A stretch of DNA of 64,000 bases from Rhineura floridana (GCF_030035675.1 NC_084481.1:232840927-232904926), one strand, 5' to 3'. Counted from the stretch's first letter, positions 10,930-21,094 are shown. The notes: generated by a model from the letters alone, not told the origin. Made by a program: numbers and translations.

Positions 10930-11763
10930 TCAGTATTCCATAATAATCTTGCTGTCAAAGCCATAGTCATATAGTAAGAGTCTGATGGGAATTACCTCTA
11001 TCCCAAATATTTTCTTGCCATCCATTCTGAATAGGTTGCTGAAATACTGCTGTAAAATCATATCTCTGTTCTTTTTTTCAAAATACACTGGGTCATCTCT
11101 TAAAAGTTTTTCCATTGTCACATGGCTGCAGTTAATTCCATAGATTTTCTCTATATTGGGCTCCATCACATCATTCCAGTCCAGAAGATTATCCATGCCA
11201 TTGATAACTTTATCTCTAGAATCTTCATTAATTTCTTCAGAGATAACATTGAGTTCCAAACAATAGATTTTATTTCTAAAGTCCATAGACTCCAAATCTT
11301 GTTCCTGTTCCACGTTTGTTCCAATCTCCGGGATCTCCTCTCTCACAGGGACCCCTGTTCCAGTCTCCAGGGTCTCCTCTCTCACAGGGACCCCTGTTCC
11401 AGTCTCCAGGGTCTCCTCTCTCACAAGGACCCCTATGTCTTTAATCTCCTGTGTCTCCAAACAATAGATTTTGTTTCTAAAGTCCATAGACTCCAAATCT
11501 TTTTCCTGTTCCACGTTTGTTCCAATCTCCGGGGTCTCCTCTCTCACAGGGACCCCTTCCAGGGTCACCTCTCTCACAGGGACCCCTATATCTTTAATCT
11601 CCTGCTTCATTTTACTCAATTCAATTTTCAGCTCCTTACAACCCTGTCGCAGGTTTTGTTTCGTTATCTCAATCTCATCCATTATTTTCTGAAACATAGT
11701 TATTTCCAGCTTCTCAGCCACTTTCTTAATTGCCATTTTAAAAGAAAAATATAGGAAAACCAC
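10930..11763 (-). CDS. L1-like ORF1 protein of a non-autonomous element
   Basis: An uninterrupted 277-codon frame occupying the middle of the 2.14-kb retroelement. Residues ~10-60 are rich in K, E, I, L and Q at heptad-like spacing (for example KLEITMFQKIMDEIEITKQN), suggesting a coiled coil, which is the usual N-terminal part of L1 ORF1p. Residues ~60-150 consist of repeated copies of a GVPVREETLETGT-like unit, and the block MDFRNKIYCLE occurs twice. I see no clear RRM or C-terminal domain; the end (VIPIRLLLYDYGFDSKIIMEY, in part) is unlike those I know. The first Met (MVFLYFSFKMAIKK) may be upstream of the real start at the second Met. It is a repeat gene, not a host gene. Assignment to L1 ORF1 rests on position, coiled coil and element structure rather than on a clear family motif. 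Confidence 0.55.
   Translation of the reverse strand: MVFLYFSFKMAIKKVAEKLEITMFQKIMDEIEITKQNLRQGCKELKIELSKMKQEIKDIGVPVREVTLEGVPVREETPEIGTNVEQEKDLESMDFRNKIYCLETQEIKDIGVLVREETLETGTGVPVREETLETGTGVPVREEIPEIGTNVEQEQDLESMDFRNKIYCLELNVISEEINEDSRDKVINGMDNLLDWNDVMEPNIEKIYGINCSHVTMEKLLRDDPVYFEKKNRDMILQQYFSNLFRMDGKKIFGIEVIPIRLLLYDYGFDSKIIMEY
11321..11590 (-). repeat. Tandem repeat within the ORF1 coding sequence
   Basis: The unit 'ggtctcctctctcacaggg' with adjoining 'acccctgttccagtctcca' occurs several times at about 42-bp spacing. A larger block including 'tccatagactccaaatct' is present at both 11281 and 11482. Unit lengths are multiples of three, so the frame is kept. Confidence 0.85.
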
Positions 11764-12560
11764 TTCTTATTTCAGCAACAATTGGGTTAATACTCCAAAC
11801 TTGGTGACATCACAGTATAAACAGAGCAGACAGCCTTATCTCTCCATGCTTAAGTAAACAAAATGCAGTTCCCAGGATCGAAACAATTAATGGCGGTCGT
11901 CAGGAAACAGATTCGTCAAAATAAAATAGACCAAAAAGAGAGTAGTCTCAGACAATATAATATTCTTCAAAATAAAAATCTGGAATAGAAATCCCTCTTC
12001 TGTGTATATCTTTAGAATGCAAATCCAGGACAGCTTTTTGCAACAAAAACAGAGATAAGCTATTAATTAGTGAGTAGCAGAGAGAAGTTATGGCTCCCCA
12101 GTGAGATGTCAAAAACCGATCAATCTGGCAAATCTCTTTTAAACAGCAACAATTTAAGTCAAGTAAAAGAAAAATATAGAAAGAAGGGTGCTTGCCTGTT
12201 AGTGCGTTCTCTCTTAGAAGATAAGATGAACGTTCGCTTTATCAGATAGAGCTTGTTGTTGAAAATCCGTCCCACCTTCGTCGGCTGGACCTCGTCCCAT
12301 AAATTAATGAGATCTGGTCGTCCCAACAAAAATAGGCTTTGAGGTTAATCTCTTCGTTTCTCCCTACCCGGGAGAAGTTTAATCAGTCAAAAAAAAAAAA
12401 AAACCTGACTGATATATCTGAATAAGCTTCTTTTGAGGCAGGAGCCCGTCTCAAAAGCAGGCACAGGCTAAGTCACCCTTCCCGGAAGTCACTGTCTCTC
12501 TGATCTTTTAGGTGCCCACTGGAGACCTTCCTTTTCCAGTAAGCCTTTTAAGTGGATCAC

Positions 12561-13580
12561 TTTGGGAGGTTTCTTGGGAAGTGATTCCTAACACCAAGCA
12601 AAAGCCACTGCAGAATTAACATTGCTCTTGGCAACATCCATTAATTCAGAGCCACCGAATCACAGCTGGTGTGTGAATGAATGTTGATGAAACAGAGGTG
12701 GTAGTTGCTGGCGATAAAAACACTGACATGGCCAACATACTTGTGAAAATAGATGTTACAACAAAGGTGTGTCACTGCTACTCTTCTTGCATCTTCGTTC
12801 ATATCTGGGCTTGTTGCTGCATTTCCACTCCTGGCAAGGATGCCAGGGCCTCAAATTCTTTTATTCTAATAATTTATGACTGCAGCTCTTCACCGCTCTG
12901 TTGGACCACGAAGGCAGTCCTCGATAGATTTCAGATCGTCTTATCGGTTAGTGAGCAACAGTCCTCTTTGGGGAGCTGGTCATTTTTCCAAGTTGCTATG
13001 GAAACAAAGCCTAGCTTTTAAATCCGGTGCTACAGTCCTCACTATACCAAATTTTGCAGCCAAAGAGGAATATCCCCAAATCTAAGATGTACAGGTTCAT
13101 TTTATGCATATATGTATTTCAGAATCTACTTTTCACATTTCAGAGCAGCCAGGATAACAGCAAAAGCAGGCAGGGTAAAACCGTGCAGATTCAAATGTAT
13201 GTGCAATGGCTTGTCATAATCTAAAAACACAGTATCAGGGTTGTATACCCTCATAAGCTACCATCGTGACATACCAGCTAAAAATAAATAGAATTAAAGA
13301 CTTCTGCATACATTTTATTGCATAACTCCAGTTCAGTTCTCCAGATGATGTGGAATGTTTTCAGAAGCTGAACTCAGGCTAAATTAAAAGGGATGCGTGT
13401 CTTGCCTGTATGCATGAGTGATGTGGGCTTATAAAACAGAGGATCCTAGAATATGTGCAGAGTGCCTTTCTATCAGTATCGAATAGCTGTGACTGTCCTT
13501 GTATCTGAGATTGCAGATACGGCTTTTTGATTTTCAGGACGTAACTTTAAACAGCGATGTCTTTAAATTCCTCCTGAATA
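12561..13580. other. Unassigned intronic sequence
   Basis: About 1 kb with no recognised repeat or exon. Confidence 0.25.
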
Positions 13581-13582
13581 AT

Positions 13583-13770
13583 GGGGGAGACAGATGCACA
13601 TCACCAGGGAAGGCCCAAAATAGTTGCTAATGGGGAGGTCACTCCTTTAAGTTCTTTGGTCCCAAGCCGTTTAGGGCTTTGTATGCTAGTACTACCACCT
13701 TGAGTTGGGTTTGGTATCTCACTGGCAGCCAGTGTGGAGCTTTCAGGACCAATAACACATGGTCCCATGC
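13583..13770 (-). repeat. L2-like LINE internal fragment
   Basis: Closely matches 58740-58915 ('ggtcccaagccgtttagggc', 'ctagtactaccaccttgagt', 'ctcactggcagccag'), which on the minus strand corresponds to the L2 segment coding for the 'HWLPV...FKVL' region. 5' and 3' truncated. Confidence 0.65.
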
Positions 13771-13786
13771 ACATTTTACAAATGCT

Positions 13787-14246
13787 GGGTTGTATTCAGT
13801 TAAGTCCTACTTGGAGTAGACCCATGGAAATTAATGAACATAAGTATCATTACATTAAATATTAGGCAGGTTCCATCTCTGTTCTCTTTTCGGCACCTAT
13901 TGAAGACCTTCCTCTTTCAACAAGCCTTTTAAGTTGAGACCTTATCCTAGTCTGTGTCTGTGTTGGAATTGCTTTTTAATGTGTTCTTAAGCCTTCTTTT
14001 TTAAAATGCTTTTAATCTTAGACGATGTTTTTAAAGCTTTTTTTAAGAAACGTTTTTAAAGATGTTTTATTTTTATGATGTTTTAAAGTTTGTTTTTATA
14101 ATGTTTTAAAGTTTTTGGTGCTTTTGTTTGCCGCCCTGGGCTCCTGACGGGAGGAGAGGCGGGATATAAATCAAATAATAAATAAATAAGTTAGTCATGT
14201 CTGTTAACTTCCATGGGTCTACTCTGAGTAGGACTAGCATTGAATA
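13787..14246. repeat. Small palindromic MITE interrupted by an L2-like LINE end
   Basis: Left arm 13787-13855 ('aagtcctacttggagtagac') is mirrored by the right arm 14190-14246 ('ggtctactctgagtaggact'). The L2-like insertion 13856-14189 sits between the arms. Related single arms occur near 24140 ('gtgagtcctactgaattcag') and 59670. Confidence 0.6.
13856..14189 (+). repeat. L2-like LINE 3' end
   Basis: 'ttcggcacctattgaagacc', 'aacaagccttttaag', then the family tail 'gccctgggctcctgacggga' and 'gcgggatataaat' ending in (AAAT)n. Matches copies at 25225, 33380 and 51990. Confidence 0.8.
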
Positions 14247-15333
14247 AACAGAAAAGAGTACATCTTACCATAGCAGCAAACAAGACTCTGACTCTCCATT
14301 ACGGATGAGCAAGAATTCTGCTAAATTTGGATTTAGCACTGGATTTTTCAATTGTCTGCATATTCTCCACCTTGGCGGAGCGATCTCATTTGCTCCGAAC
14401 TTCAGCAGCTTTCCCCCAACACTGGATTTCCCCCTCGAATATTCCCTTAAATATATTGTTCTTTTATTGATTTTACTCACAGCACAGCACAGCAGCACAG
14501 CCCTTCCTCTCACTCTCTGCCACTCCCCTCCACTCAATAATCCAAACTCCAAGCGGCAGGAAGCAAGCCACGCCTATAACAGAGATTAAAAGGGAAGCGT
14601 AGCTTTCTAGAGAGACTCTCCCAAATTAAGGACTCTAGGTTTGCCGAGGAGGAGGTGGGGGATGGGGGGGCACTGAAAGCTGCTCTCCTCCTTTTCTTTC
14701 CAAAAGGAAAACAGCTGGTCTCTGCTTGCTAATGTGAAAACTGACCAGCCTCAGTCGCAGCGAAGGAGGAAGAGGAAGCAATCCTTTCCTTTCAAAATAG
14801 GGATATTTCCTTTCATTTATCAGAATTTCCCTTCAAAATATTGACATTAATATCAATAGGTTTTTTTTGGGGGGGGGAATTGGACCAGTAAAAGCAGTGG
14901 ATAAAGAACAAGCTGGAATTTCTACCACCTGCTAGGTTGGTGGAATGCTTTCAAAGCGGTGCCAGTCAAAGAATCCCATCCCTGCTGTCCACGCAACCTG
15001 GCATCCTTCACGCTGGGAGTTCTGCACTTATTGGCTCCCCTTTCTTCTTGATTATTGTTGTTTGACACAGAACAAGAAGGAGAAAAATAGAATGACAATT
15101 GCCATTACTACGTGGATTACAGTTCTTTAGACAGAAGAGCAACAGAAGCAGTGATCAAATAGAGTGATCCCACTCGACTGCCTGCATCCGCATGATCTGA
15201 GCTTCTCTGACCAGAGCCGTCCGTGAGCACGGGCTTGGGTGGGTCAGCCTTCTGTCTGGAAGAGACGCGTACTCAATAAACCTATTCCACACAGTATAGA
15301 AGGTGTCCTCATTTCCACATCTTCTAGCACCGT
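14247..15333. other. Unassigned intronic sequence
   Basis: About 1.1 kb. It contains 'ggatgagcaagaattctgct', reminiscent of the start of some hAT elements, but no matching end was found. No coding feature. Confidence 0.25.
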
Positions 15334-15641
15334 TCCCCCAACTGTGGTCCGCGGCATGTTTGCATTAAACATTTGTATAGATTTTTAATTGTATCCCTCT
15401 TCCTTCTTTTATTTCTTGTGATTGTATTTTATTGTAGTACCGTCTGAATTCTATGGGATGCAAATTGTAATAGAACTTAAGAAATTAAAGAAGCAATGAA
15501 AATGCAATTAAAAATCATACAGCATCTTACACAGTACATTGCAATTGCTACAGTGAGCAGGGGGAAAAACAAATTAGTGGCCCACCAATACTCTGAACAA
15601 TTTTCAAGCGGTCCACGGGGAGAAGCGTTTGGGAAAGACTG
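15334..15641. mobile_element. Charlie-like hAT non-autonomous element
   Basis: Starts 'caccgttcccccaactgtgg' and ends 'gaagcgtttgggaaagactg', diverged forms of the CAGNGGTTCCCAAACT termini. It shares an internal stretch with the copy at 46633 ('acaattaaaaatcatacag'-like, 'cagtacattgcaattgctac'). Target duplication not clear. Confidence 0.6.
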
Positions 15642-15902
15642 GCGTAGCACATCGCACCATGCAGGTAGAGCCTCTGCAAGCCACACACACACACACACTT
15701 TGGTATCATAGATCAAGTAACAGAGGCTCTGTTGACTTCCACCACTGAGCCACCTCCAGCCTCACTGCCCAAAGAGTGGAAGTTGTTTTAATTCCTTAAT
15801 CAACAGACCTTTATTTGCTTCCACAAACCAGTTGAGCAATACCACCAGAGGGACCATATGTACATTGTGCCTTGCAGCGGTGCAGTCGTCCAGGGTCCTG
15901 GT
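15642..15902. other. Unassigned; short (CA)n
   Basis: A 20-bp (CA)n run at about 15682-15699; otherwise nothing recognised. Confidence 0.35.
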
Positions 15903-16390
15903 GGGGTGTCTCAGACATAAAAATAAAAAATAAAAAATTAAGGTGAATGTAGCAGAATAAATCTGCTACATTCACCTTAATTTTTTATTTTTTATTTTTA
16001 CCTTTGGTATTCATCGGGGTGTCTCAGACACCTTGCTTGTTTGGGAGCCAGGTCCCAACAGGGTCCCCATGTCTTCAGCATCCTACAAGCCAATCAGCAT
16101 GAACGGGGAGTGTGTTGGCTGCTGAGAAGAGTCTCCTAACATGCTTCCTTGTCCTTTCATGCTGATTGGAGCCAATCAGAGTGAAAGGAGGTGAGCAAGC
16201 CACTGAGAAGACTCTTCTCAGTAGCCAACTCTCCCCATTCACGCTTATTGCCTCCTAGGGATGTCTGTTGTTATGGGAGAAGGCATTAACGAGGATCTCA
16301 TTCTCAACCCAGCAGCAAAAAAAGGGAATGTCTGGCTGTGACTATCATGAAGGGATCTTGCATTTCTGAATTTGCCACTAGGCTACTCCT
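15880..16390 (+). repeat. Foldback repeat family 3, copy A
   Basis: Shares order and sequence with 18270-18650: 'agcatcctacaagccaatca', 'gcttccttgtcctttcatgc', 'atcatgaagggatcttgcat', 'ttctgaatttgccacta'. Within the copy, 'ccaatcagcatgaacgggga' mirrors 'ctccccattcacgcttattg', so it is itself an inverted repeat. Confidence 0.65.
15918..16000. repeat. Perfect 37-bp hairpin (inverted repeat) insert
   Basis: Arms 15918-15954 and 15964-16000 are exact reverse complements (37 bp, no mismatch) around a 9-base loop. The insert is bracketed by a 15-bp direct repeat 'ggggtgtctcagaca' at 15903-15917 and 16016-16030, with 15 bp of non-palindromic sequence between the right arm and the second repeat. Confidence 0.9.
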
Positions 16391-17000
16391 GCCCTGTGAC
16401 TGCTGTGATTGACCCAGATATCTGCTGCCAAAATGATGACACTACCAAACAGCCAAACGGCACTTACAGCAAGTCCTGCAGGGAAATGCTTCCTCCACTG
16501 ACATAGTTTGGCATCACAGGAGTGAAGTTTGCAACCCCTGGTCAGCTGATGCAGGTCTTAATAACAGTTCTTCATTGCATCTAGCTTGGCCGAGGACTAG
16601 TCCGTTTCCGCTCCAGACTCTCGATGTGAAATGAAGCGAGTCCTGGAATAATTTCCAAGCAGAAGGCAGCTATTTACCAGCACTAAAAGAGCTTTATGCA
16701 TTGGGGGTGGAGAATTATCCAGGCAGATACCCAAAATCATTCCATCTTCATATTTCCTTATTCAAATTAATTCCCAGTTAGAACACCAATCTATAGCACC
16801 AAATTCAATCGGGTTCACTACAAAGACAGAACTGTAAATAAAGTGCAACATAGGCTAGCATTATGAATACAGTCAATAATAACAACTCAATGTTATTTTA
16901 AATTCATTTGAATGAATTATAGCATTTAATATCAAACCCACATCTATTCCCCATAAAGTTTATAAATAATGCCCAATTATTTTTCCCTGCCATTTGTGCT
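16391..17000. other. Unassigned intronic sequence
   Basis: No feature recognised; AT-rich from about 16740 to 16980. Confidence 0.25.
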
Positions 17001-17002
17001 TC

Positions 17003-17098
17003 CCAGTGGGGCTTCTGGTTGGCCACTGTGAGACCAGGATGCTTGGCTAGATGAGCTATGGTTGGCCTGATGCAGCAGCCAGACTCTTATTTCCTTAT
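17003..17098 (+). repeat. CR1-L3-type LINE tail
   Basis: 'ttggccactgtgagaccagg', 'atgcttggctagatgagc', 'ggcctgatgcagcagccaga' followed by 'ttatttccttatg': the last ~95 bp of the family. Confidence 0.75.
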
Positions 17099-17110
17099 GA
17101 TGTTTTCCTT

Positions 17111-17562
17111 GTTGTTGTTGTTATGTGCCTTCGAGTCAATTACGACTTATGGCCACCCTATGAATCAATGACCTCCAAGAGCATCTGTCGTGAACCACCC
17201 TGTTCAGATCTTGTAAGTTCAGGTCTGTGGCTTCCTTTATAGAATCAATCCATCTCTTGTTTGGCCTTCCTCTTTTTCTACTCTCTTCTGTTTTCCCCAG
17301 TGCTATTGTCTTTTCTAGTGAATCATGTCTTCTCGTGATGTGTCCAAACTATCATAACCTCAGTTTCATCATTTTGGCTTCTAGTGACAGTTCTGGTTTA
17401 ATTTGTTCTAACACCCACTTATTTGTCTTTTTTGCAGTCCATGGTATCCGCAAAGCTCTCCTCCAACACCACATTTCAAATGAGTTGATTTGTCTCTTAC
17501 CCGCTTCTTTCACTGTCCAACTTTAACATCCTTACATAGAGATCGGGAATACCATGGTCTGA
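17111..17562 (-). repeat. Bov-B (RTE) LINE 3' end
   Basis: Complement of the Bov-B tail ('gttgttgttatgtgccttcg', 'gagtcaattacgacttatgg') and about 330 bp of the ORF2 C-terminus. On the minus strand it encodes the same KPELSLEAKMMKLR / EKTI-like region readable in the copies at 41585 and 56903, with some breaks in frame. Confidence 0.88.
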
Positions 17563-18236
17563 ATTTAGTGTTCAGTGATACAGATGCTTTCCTACCTGGA
17601 TTTTACTACATTTGTGGGGTTGCAGGAAGAGCTGGTTGACTGTGACTTCGGCATCTGATAAATGTCTTCTTTCCAGGACCTGCTAAATCGCGGCAGTGGT
17701 TTTGCAGGCCCTGCTGCTTGACTGTACAATGCTTACCTTGTCTTCTGAACAGCATTACCCCAACTGACCATTGGATCCTCCTTAGCTCAATGAAGGAGTT
17801 ACTGTTTCTCTAATGGACTTTCTAATGGTGTGTAATGTGGGGTGGGGAAGGAACTACAGAGCAGGAACAAGCATCTGTTTGGAATTTCTTGGCAGGAGAA
17901 TGTAAAATTAGATGAAGTTTTACCTTGGCAGCGTTGGACTCTTTGCATCCATCTCGCCTTGTATGTCTGCTTTTGGCACCCTACTAAATTTCGCAACTCT
18001 ACAAACCTTAAAAAGTTTGCTGGTATACACCAAGGGCTCATGATAGTATCGGGGCAGTTATATGTCGGCTCAGTTTTAATACTGTTTGTACCTGCAAAGG
18101 TTTTGCGGCGTTCACAATGCTTCATTTCCAGTCGATGAATGGCACATCATTTCCTGCTGAAATCCTGTAACTTTTTAATTATCCAGTAATGTTTTGATTT
18201 TTTTCCGAGCTGCTTTTGTGGTGCAAGAGTCCCCCT
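17563..18236. other. Unassigned intronic sequence
   Basis: No recognised repeat. The ~100-codon open frames on both strands at 17799-18138 show no protein family features. Confidence 0.25.
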
Positions 18237-18239
18237 CCA

Positions 18240-18650
18240 GAGGGCAACAATGCAGTAATATTGGGGAAGCATTGGGTATAGTCACTTGGAGTGTCAGGGG
18301 ATCTTACACCCCTTATTTTGGGGGGGAACAGGGTCCCTTTGCCTCCAGCATCCTACCAGCCAAACAGCATGAAAGGGGAGTGTGTTAGCCACTGAAAAGA
18401 ACCTTCTAACGTGCTTCCTTGTCCTTTTCTGCTGTTTGAGGTCAATCAAAGTAAAAAGAGGTGACTCTTCTCAATAGCTAACATACTCCCCTTTCATGCT
18501 GATTGGCTCCTATGGACATGCAGGAAGGACTGGGGCGTGTGGAGAAGATGACAGAGAGCAAGCGAGTGAGGGGCATGGCCTTAAGGGGACACGGCATGTC
18601 TATCATGAAGGGACCCTGCACTTCTGGATTTGCCACTACATTGCTAAGGT
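18240..18650 (+). repeat. Foldback repeat family 3, copy B
   Basis: Second copy of the repeat at 15880-16390. Here the arms are clearer: 'ccaaacagcatgaaagggga' with 'gtgtgttagccactg' mirrors 'tagctaacatactccccttt' and 'catgctgattggctcc'. It lacks the AT hairpin present in copy A. Confidence 0.65.
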
Positions 18651-19084
18651 GGACAATCTACTATAAATCTACTACTGATGCACTATTATTGCATCAATGA
18701 CATGTTGTAAAATACACACACACACACACAAACCCAGTCTGGAAAGGCCCCAAGTTTCCAAACTCTGATTTGGGAGCTAGATTTGCAAAAGACAGAGGAA
18801 AAATACAGATTGGTTGTATCAACAGTTCATTAAAATGGATGGGTTTCTTTACAGCAATGCTTAGCCTTGACCCATGAAGACACAGAGCACATTTCTCTGT
18901 GTCTCTCAGGAAAGGTTGGAGGGCTGAGGAAATCTCTCCTCACTGCCCCCTTCCCAAACCCAAAGAGGCTATTCTCTCCAGTGTGTGCTGTGTTCAGATA
19001 AGCAATAATCCACTGCAGTGTTTCCTTGATGCAACTAGGGACGGGGCCTTGATCATCCCTTCCCATACTGGCAATCCTCTGGGC
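18651..19084. other. Unassigned; short (CA)n
   Basis: A (CA)n run at about 18713-18730. Nothing else recognised. Confidence 0.3.
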
Positions 19085-19262
19085 CAGCGTTCACCAGCCT
19101 GGTGCCCTGCAGATGCTTTGGACTATAATCGCTTTGGACTGGAAGGTGCCAGGTTGGCAAGGCTGTTCTGGACCAAGAGGAAGAATTGATTATTTATCTC
19201 AACCCTCGCCAACCTGGGGGCCTTTAGCTGTTTTGGATTACAACGCACATCAGCCCCAACCA
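19085..19262. repeat. Decayed family 1 hAT-type MITE pieces
   Basis: 'ttcaccagcctggtgccctg' with 'ggtgccaggttggcaaggct' forms a rough palindrome at 19085-19165. A second partial unit at 19200-19262 contains 'tcgccaacctgggggccttt' and 'acgcacatcagccccaacc'. Both match the MITE family seen at 51320. Confidence 0.55.
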
Positions 19263-19275
19263 GTACCATTGGAAG

Positions 19276-19613
19276 TAGGATTGCCAGGTTCTTGGCCTGA
19301 GACTGATCCTGTATCTTTAGGAGAAGAGAAAGTCAGCCAAGTGCAGGTGTTCTTGCAACCCTGTAATGGGAAAAACCACAAGGTGGAATTCTCCCTTCCC
19401 CCTGCACAACTTTTAAAGATACGGAAGATCTCTTGGTTGCCAGGCCCAGCCTCCACAAGGTCTTCTGTATCTTTAAAAGTTGTGCAGGGGGAAGGGAGAA
19501 TTCCACCTTGTGGTTTTTCCTATTACAGGGTTGCAAGAACACCTGCACTTGGCTGACTTTCTCTTCTCCTAAAGATACAGGATCAGTCTCAGGCCATGGA
19601 CCTGGCAACCCTA
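19276..19613. mobile_element. 338-bp foldback hAT element with 8-bp TSD
   Basis: An almost complete palindrome. The left arm 'taggattgccaggttcttgg' is mirrored by 'ccatggacctggcaacccta', and the match continues about 165 bp to the centre near 19445, so the same peptide can be read from both strands. Flanks 19268-19275 (attggaag) and 19614-19621 (attgggag) match at 7 of 8 positions. No transposase; a foldback MITE. Confidence 0.88.
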
Positions 19614-19621
19614 ATTGGGAG

Positions 19622-20809
19622 TCCAAAAGAACTGGAGGGCACCAGGTTAGCGAAGTCTGATTTCCTCCCTGGCCATGCCCTGTCAGAGATAGCTAATCAA
19701 AATTGAACATGGGTGGGGGCAAACACACCACCCCTGCAGAAGCCACCACTCACCTTCTCTTATGCAACTCCCTCCACTGCCGTTTGCATATTCATGAGTT
19801 GGGTTTCCCCTCCTTGCAATACCATTTTGTGGACCACGTGACTGAACTGTTGTGCCTGTTAAATCTTAGCTACTTGCCAACATTCGAGGGAGAAATCTGT
19901 GAATGCCTGAAAATAACATAAATGTCATCTGTCAGCGTTGTAATGCGGGACATCTTGCTTGCGATCAATTAGCTGGCTGGCCAGATCTTGTTTAGCTAGA
20001 AGATGCTTTACATCCGCTACAAAGTTCTGTTCCACATTTTTTTTAAAGCAGCTAAACAATCCAGGGACCTTCTGAAATGGAGTTTTTAAAAACCTTCCCA
20101 ATATTTTAATAACACAGTCCAGTCTTTTTAGAATGAATATTACCCCCACCCCTGAAAAGTGCTGTGGAAAAGCAGCAAGCAAAAGGCTTAATATGAGCTA
20201 GAACTCTCTGGAATGTAATCCCAGAACCTCTTTGCAAAAGCTGTGCTAGACCCTCGTATGCTGTAATTAATTCATTATCATGACTTACATAAGATACTTT
20301 TGTACATTGCACCCATGCACCCAACAACATTGCAATTTTGACCTCTTGGCAAGTGCACAGTTGTTTTAAAACTTCCTGCCTGTCCACTTTTACTGAGTTG
20401 CTGGATGATTGTGCTGCCTTAGCCACAAAATCTCTGCATATTGCAGAGGATTCTGGGTTGTGCTTTAACGGAATGATTCAAATGGTCATTTTCTTAGCTG
20501 GAGATGTTGTGGGTTGAACTTCTGCATGCAAAGTGCATGCATGTACTTTGCCAACTGTCCCTGAGCTATGTGACTTTCATCTGAGAAAAAGCCAGCCACG
20601 GAGGATGCCTATTGGCTGATGTGCATGACATCACCAATACCACCCCACCAATCCTATAATAGTTTTGCCACTTTTGAAAGAGGAGGTTGGGCAAAGTGAA
20701 GAATGGGTGCGTAAATGAATGTGCCAGCTTATATTAATCACCTGATGGATGGGGTGAAGGTGCGGGGGCTAGACTGAATGCTGAACTATGGCTACATCTG
20801 CACCTTACA
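19622..20809. other. Unassigned intronic sequence
   Basis: About 1.2 kb with no repeat or exon that I can name. Confidence 0.25.
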
Positions 20810-21045
20810 TTTATTATTCCACTTTAAACAGTTATGGCTTCCCCAAAGGATCCTGGGAGGTGTAGTTTGTTATGGGTGCTGAGAGCTGTTAGGAGATTCG
20901 CCCCGATCCCCCTCACAGGGCTACAATTCCCAGAGATCCCTGAGAAGAGGGATTGATTGTTAAACCTCTACAATTCCCAGGATTCTTTGGGGGAAGCCAT
21001 GGCAGTTTGAAGTGGCACGATACTGCTTCAAATGGATATAGCGCA
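20810..21045. repeat. Palindromic MITE (family 2)
   Basis: 'cagttatggcttccccaaag' and 'gatcctgggaggtgtagttt' on the left mirror 'ctacaattcccaggattctt' and 'tgggggaagccatggcagtt' on the right. Confidence 0.75.
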
Positions 21046-21094
21046 GATGGGGGCGGAAGCTTTCCTGTAATGCGTCTGTTGTGCTCATGGCAAA

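Larger units (their letters stand above)
10350..12489 (-). mobile_element. L1-like non-autonomous retroelement (ORF1 only), with 20-bp TSD
   Basis: On the minus strand the element starts at 12489 ('acttccgggaagggtgactt'), has about 730 bp of 5' UTR, an ORF1 (11763-10930) and about 580 bp of AT-rich 3' UTR ending in a poly(A) run (poly(T) at 10350-10361 on +). The 20-bp flanks 10330-10349 and 12490-12509 are identical, the hallmark of L1-type target-primed insertion. No reverse transcriptase or endonuclease is present. At 2.14 kb it is far shorter than a complete L1 (6-7 kb). The layout is like a 'half-LINE' (HAL1). That it is mobilised by a full L1 is an inference. Confidence 0.8.
10275..12560 (+). 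repeat. L2-like LINE 3' fragment, split by an L1-like insertion
   Basis: Left piece 10275-10349 ('ggagctccctcccattagat', 'agacagacactgtctctctg') and right piece 12490-12560 ('gagaccttccttttccagta', 'agccttttaag') together match the contiguous L2-like sequence seen at 13856 and 51990. The interrupting DNA is the element at 10350-12489. Confidence 0.7.

Noticed and set aside
15150-15330. Possible LTR-like sequence with an AATAAA and T-rich context
   Set aside because: No paired copy, no primer-binding site, no terminal TG...CA and no retroviral coding sequence anywhere in the window. The motif alone is not enough.
19113-19626. Matching peptides on both strands as paired genes
   Set aside because: The identity comes from the palindromic hAT element; the same arm is read from both ends.
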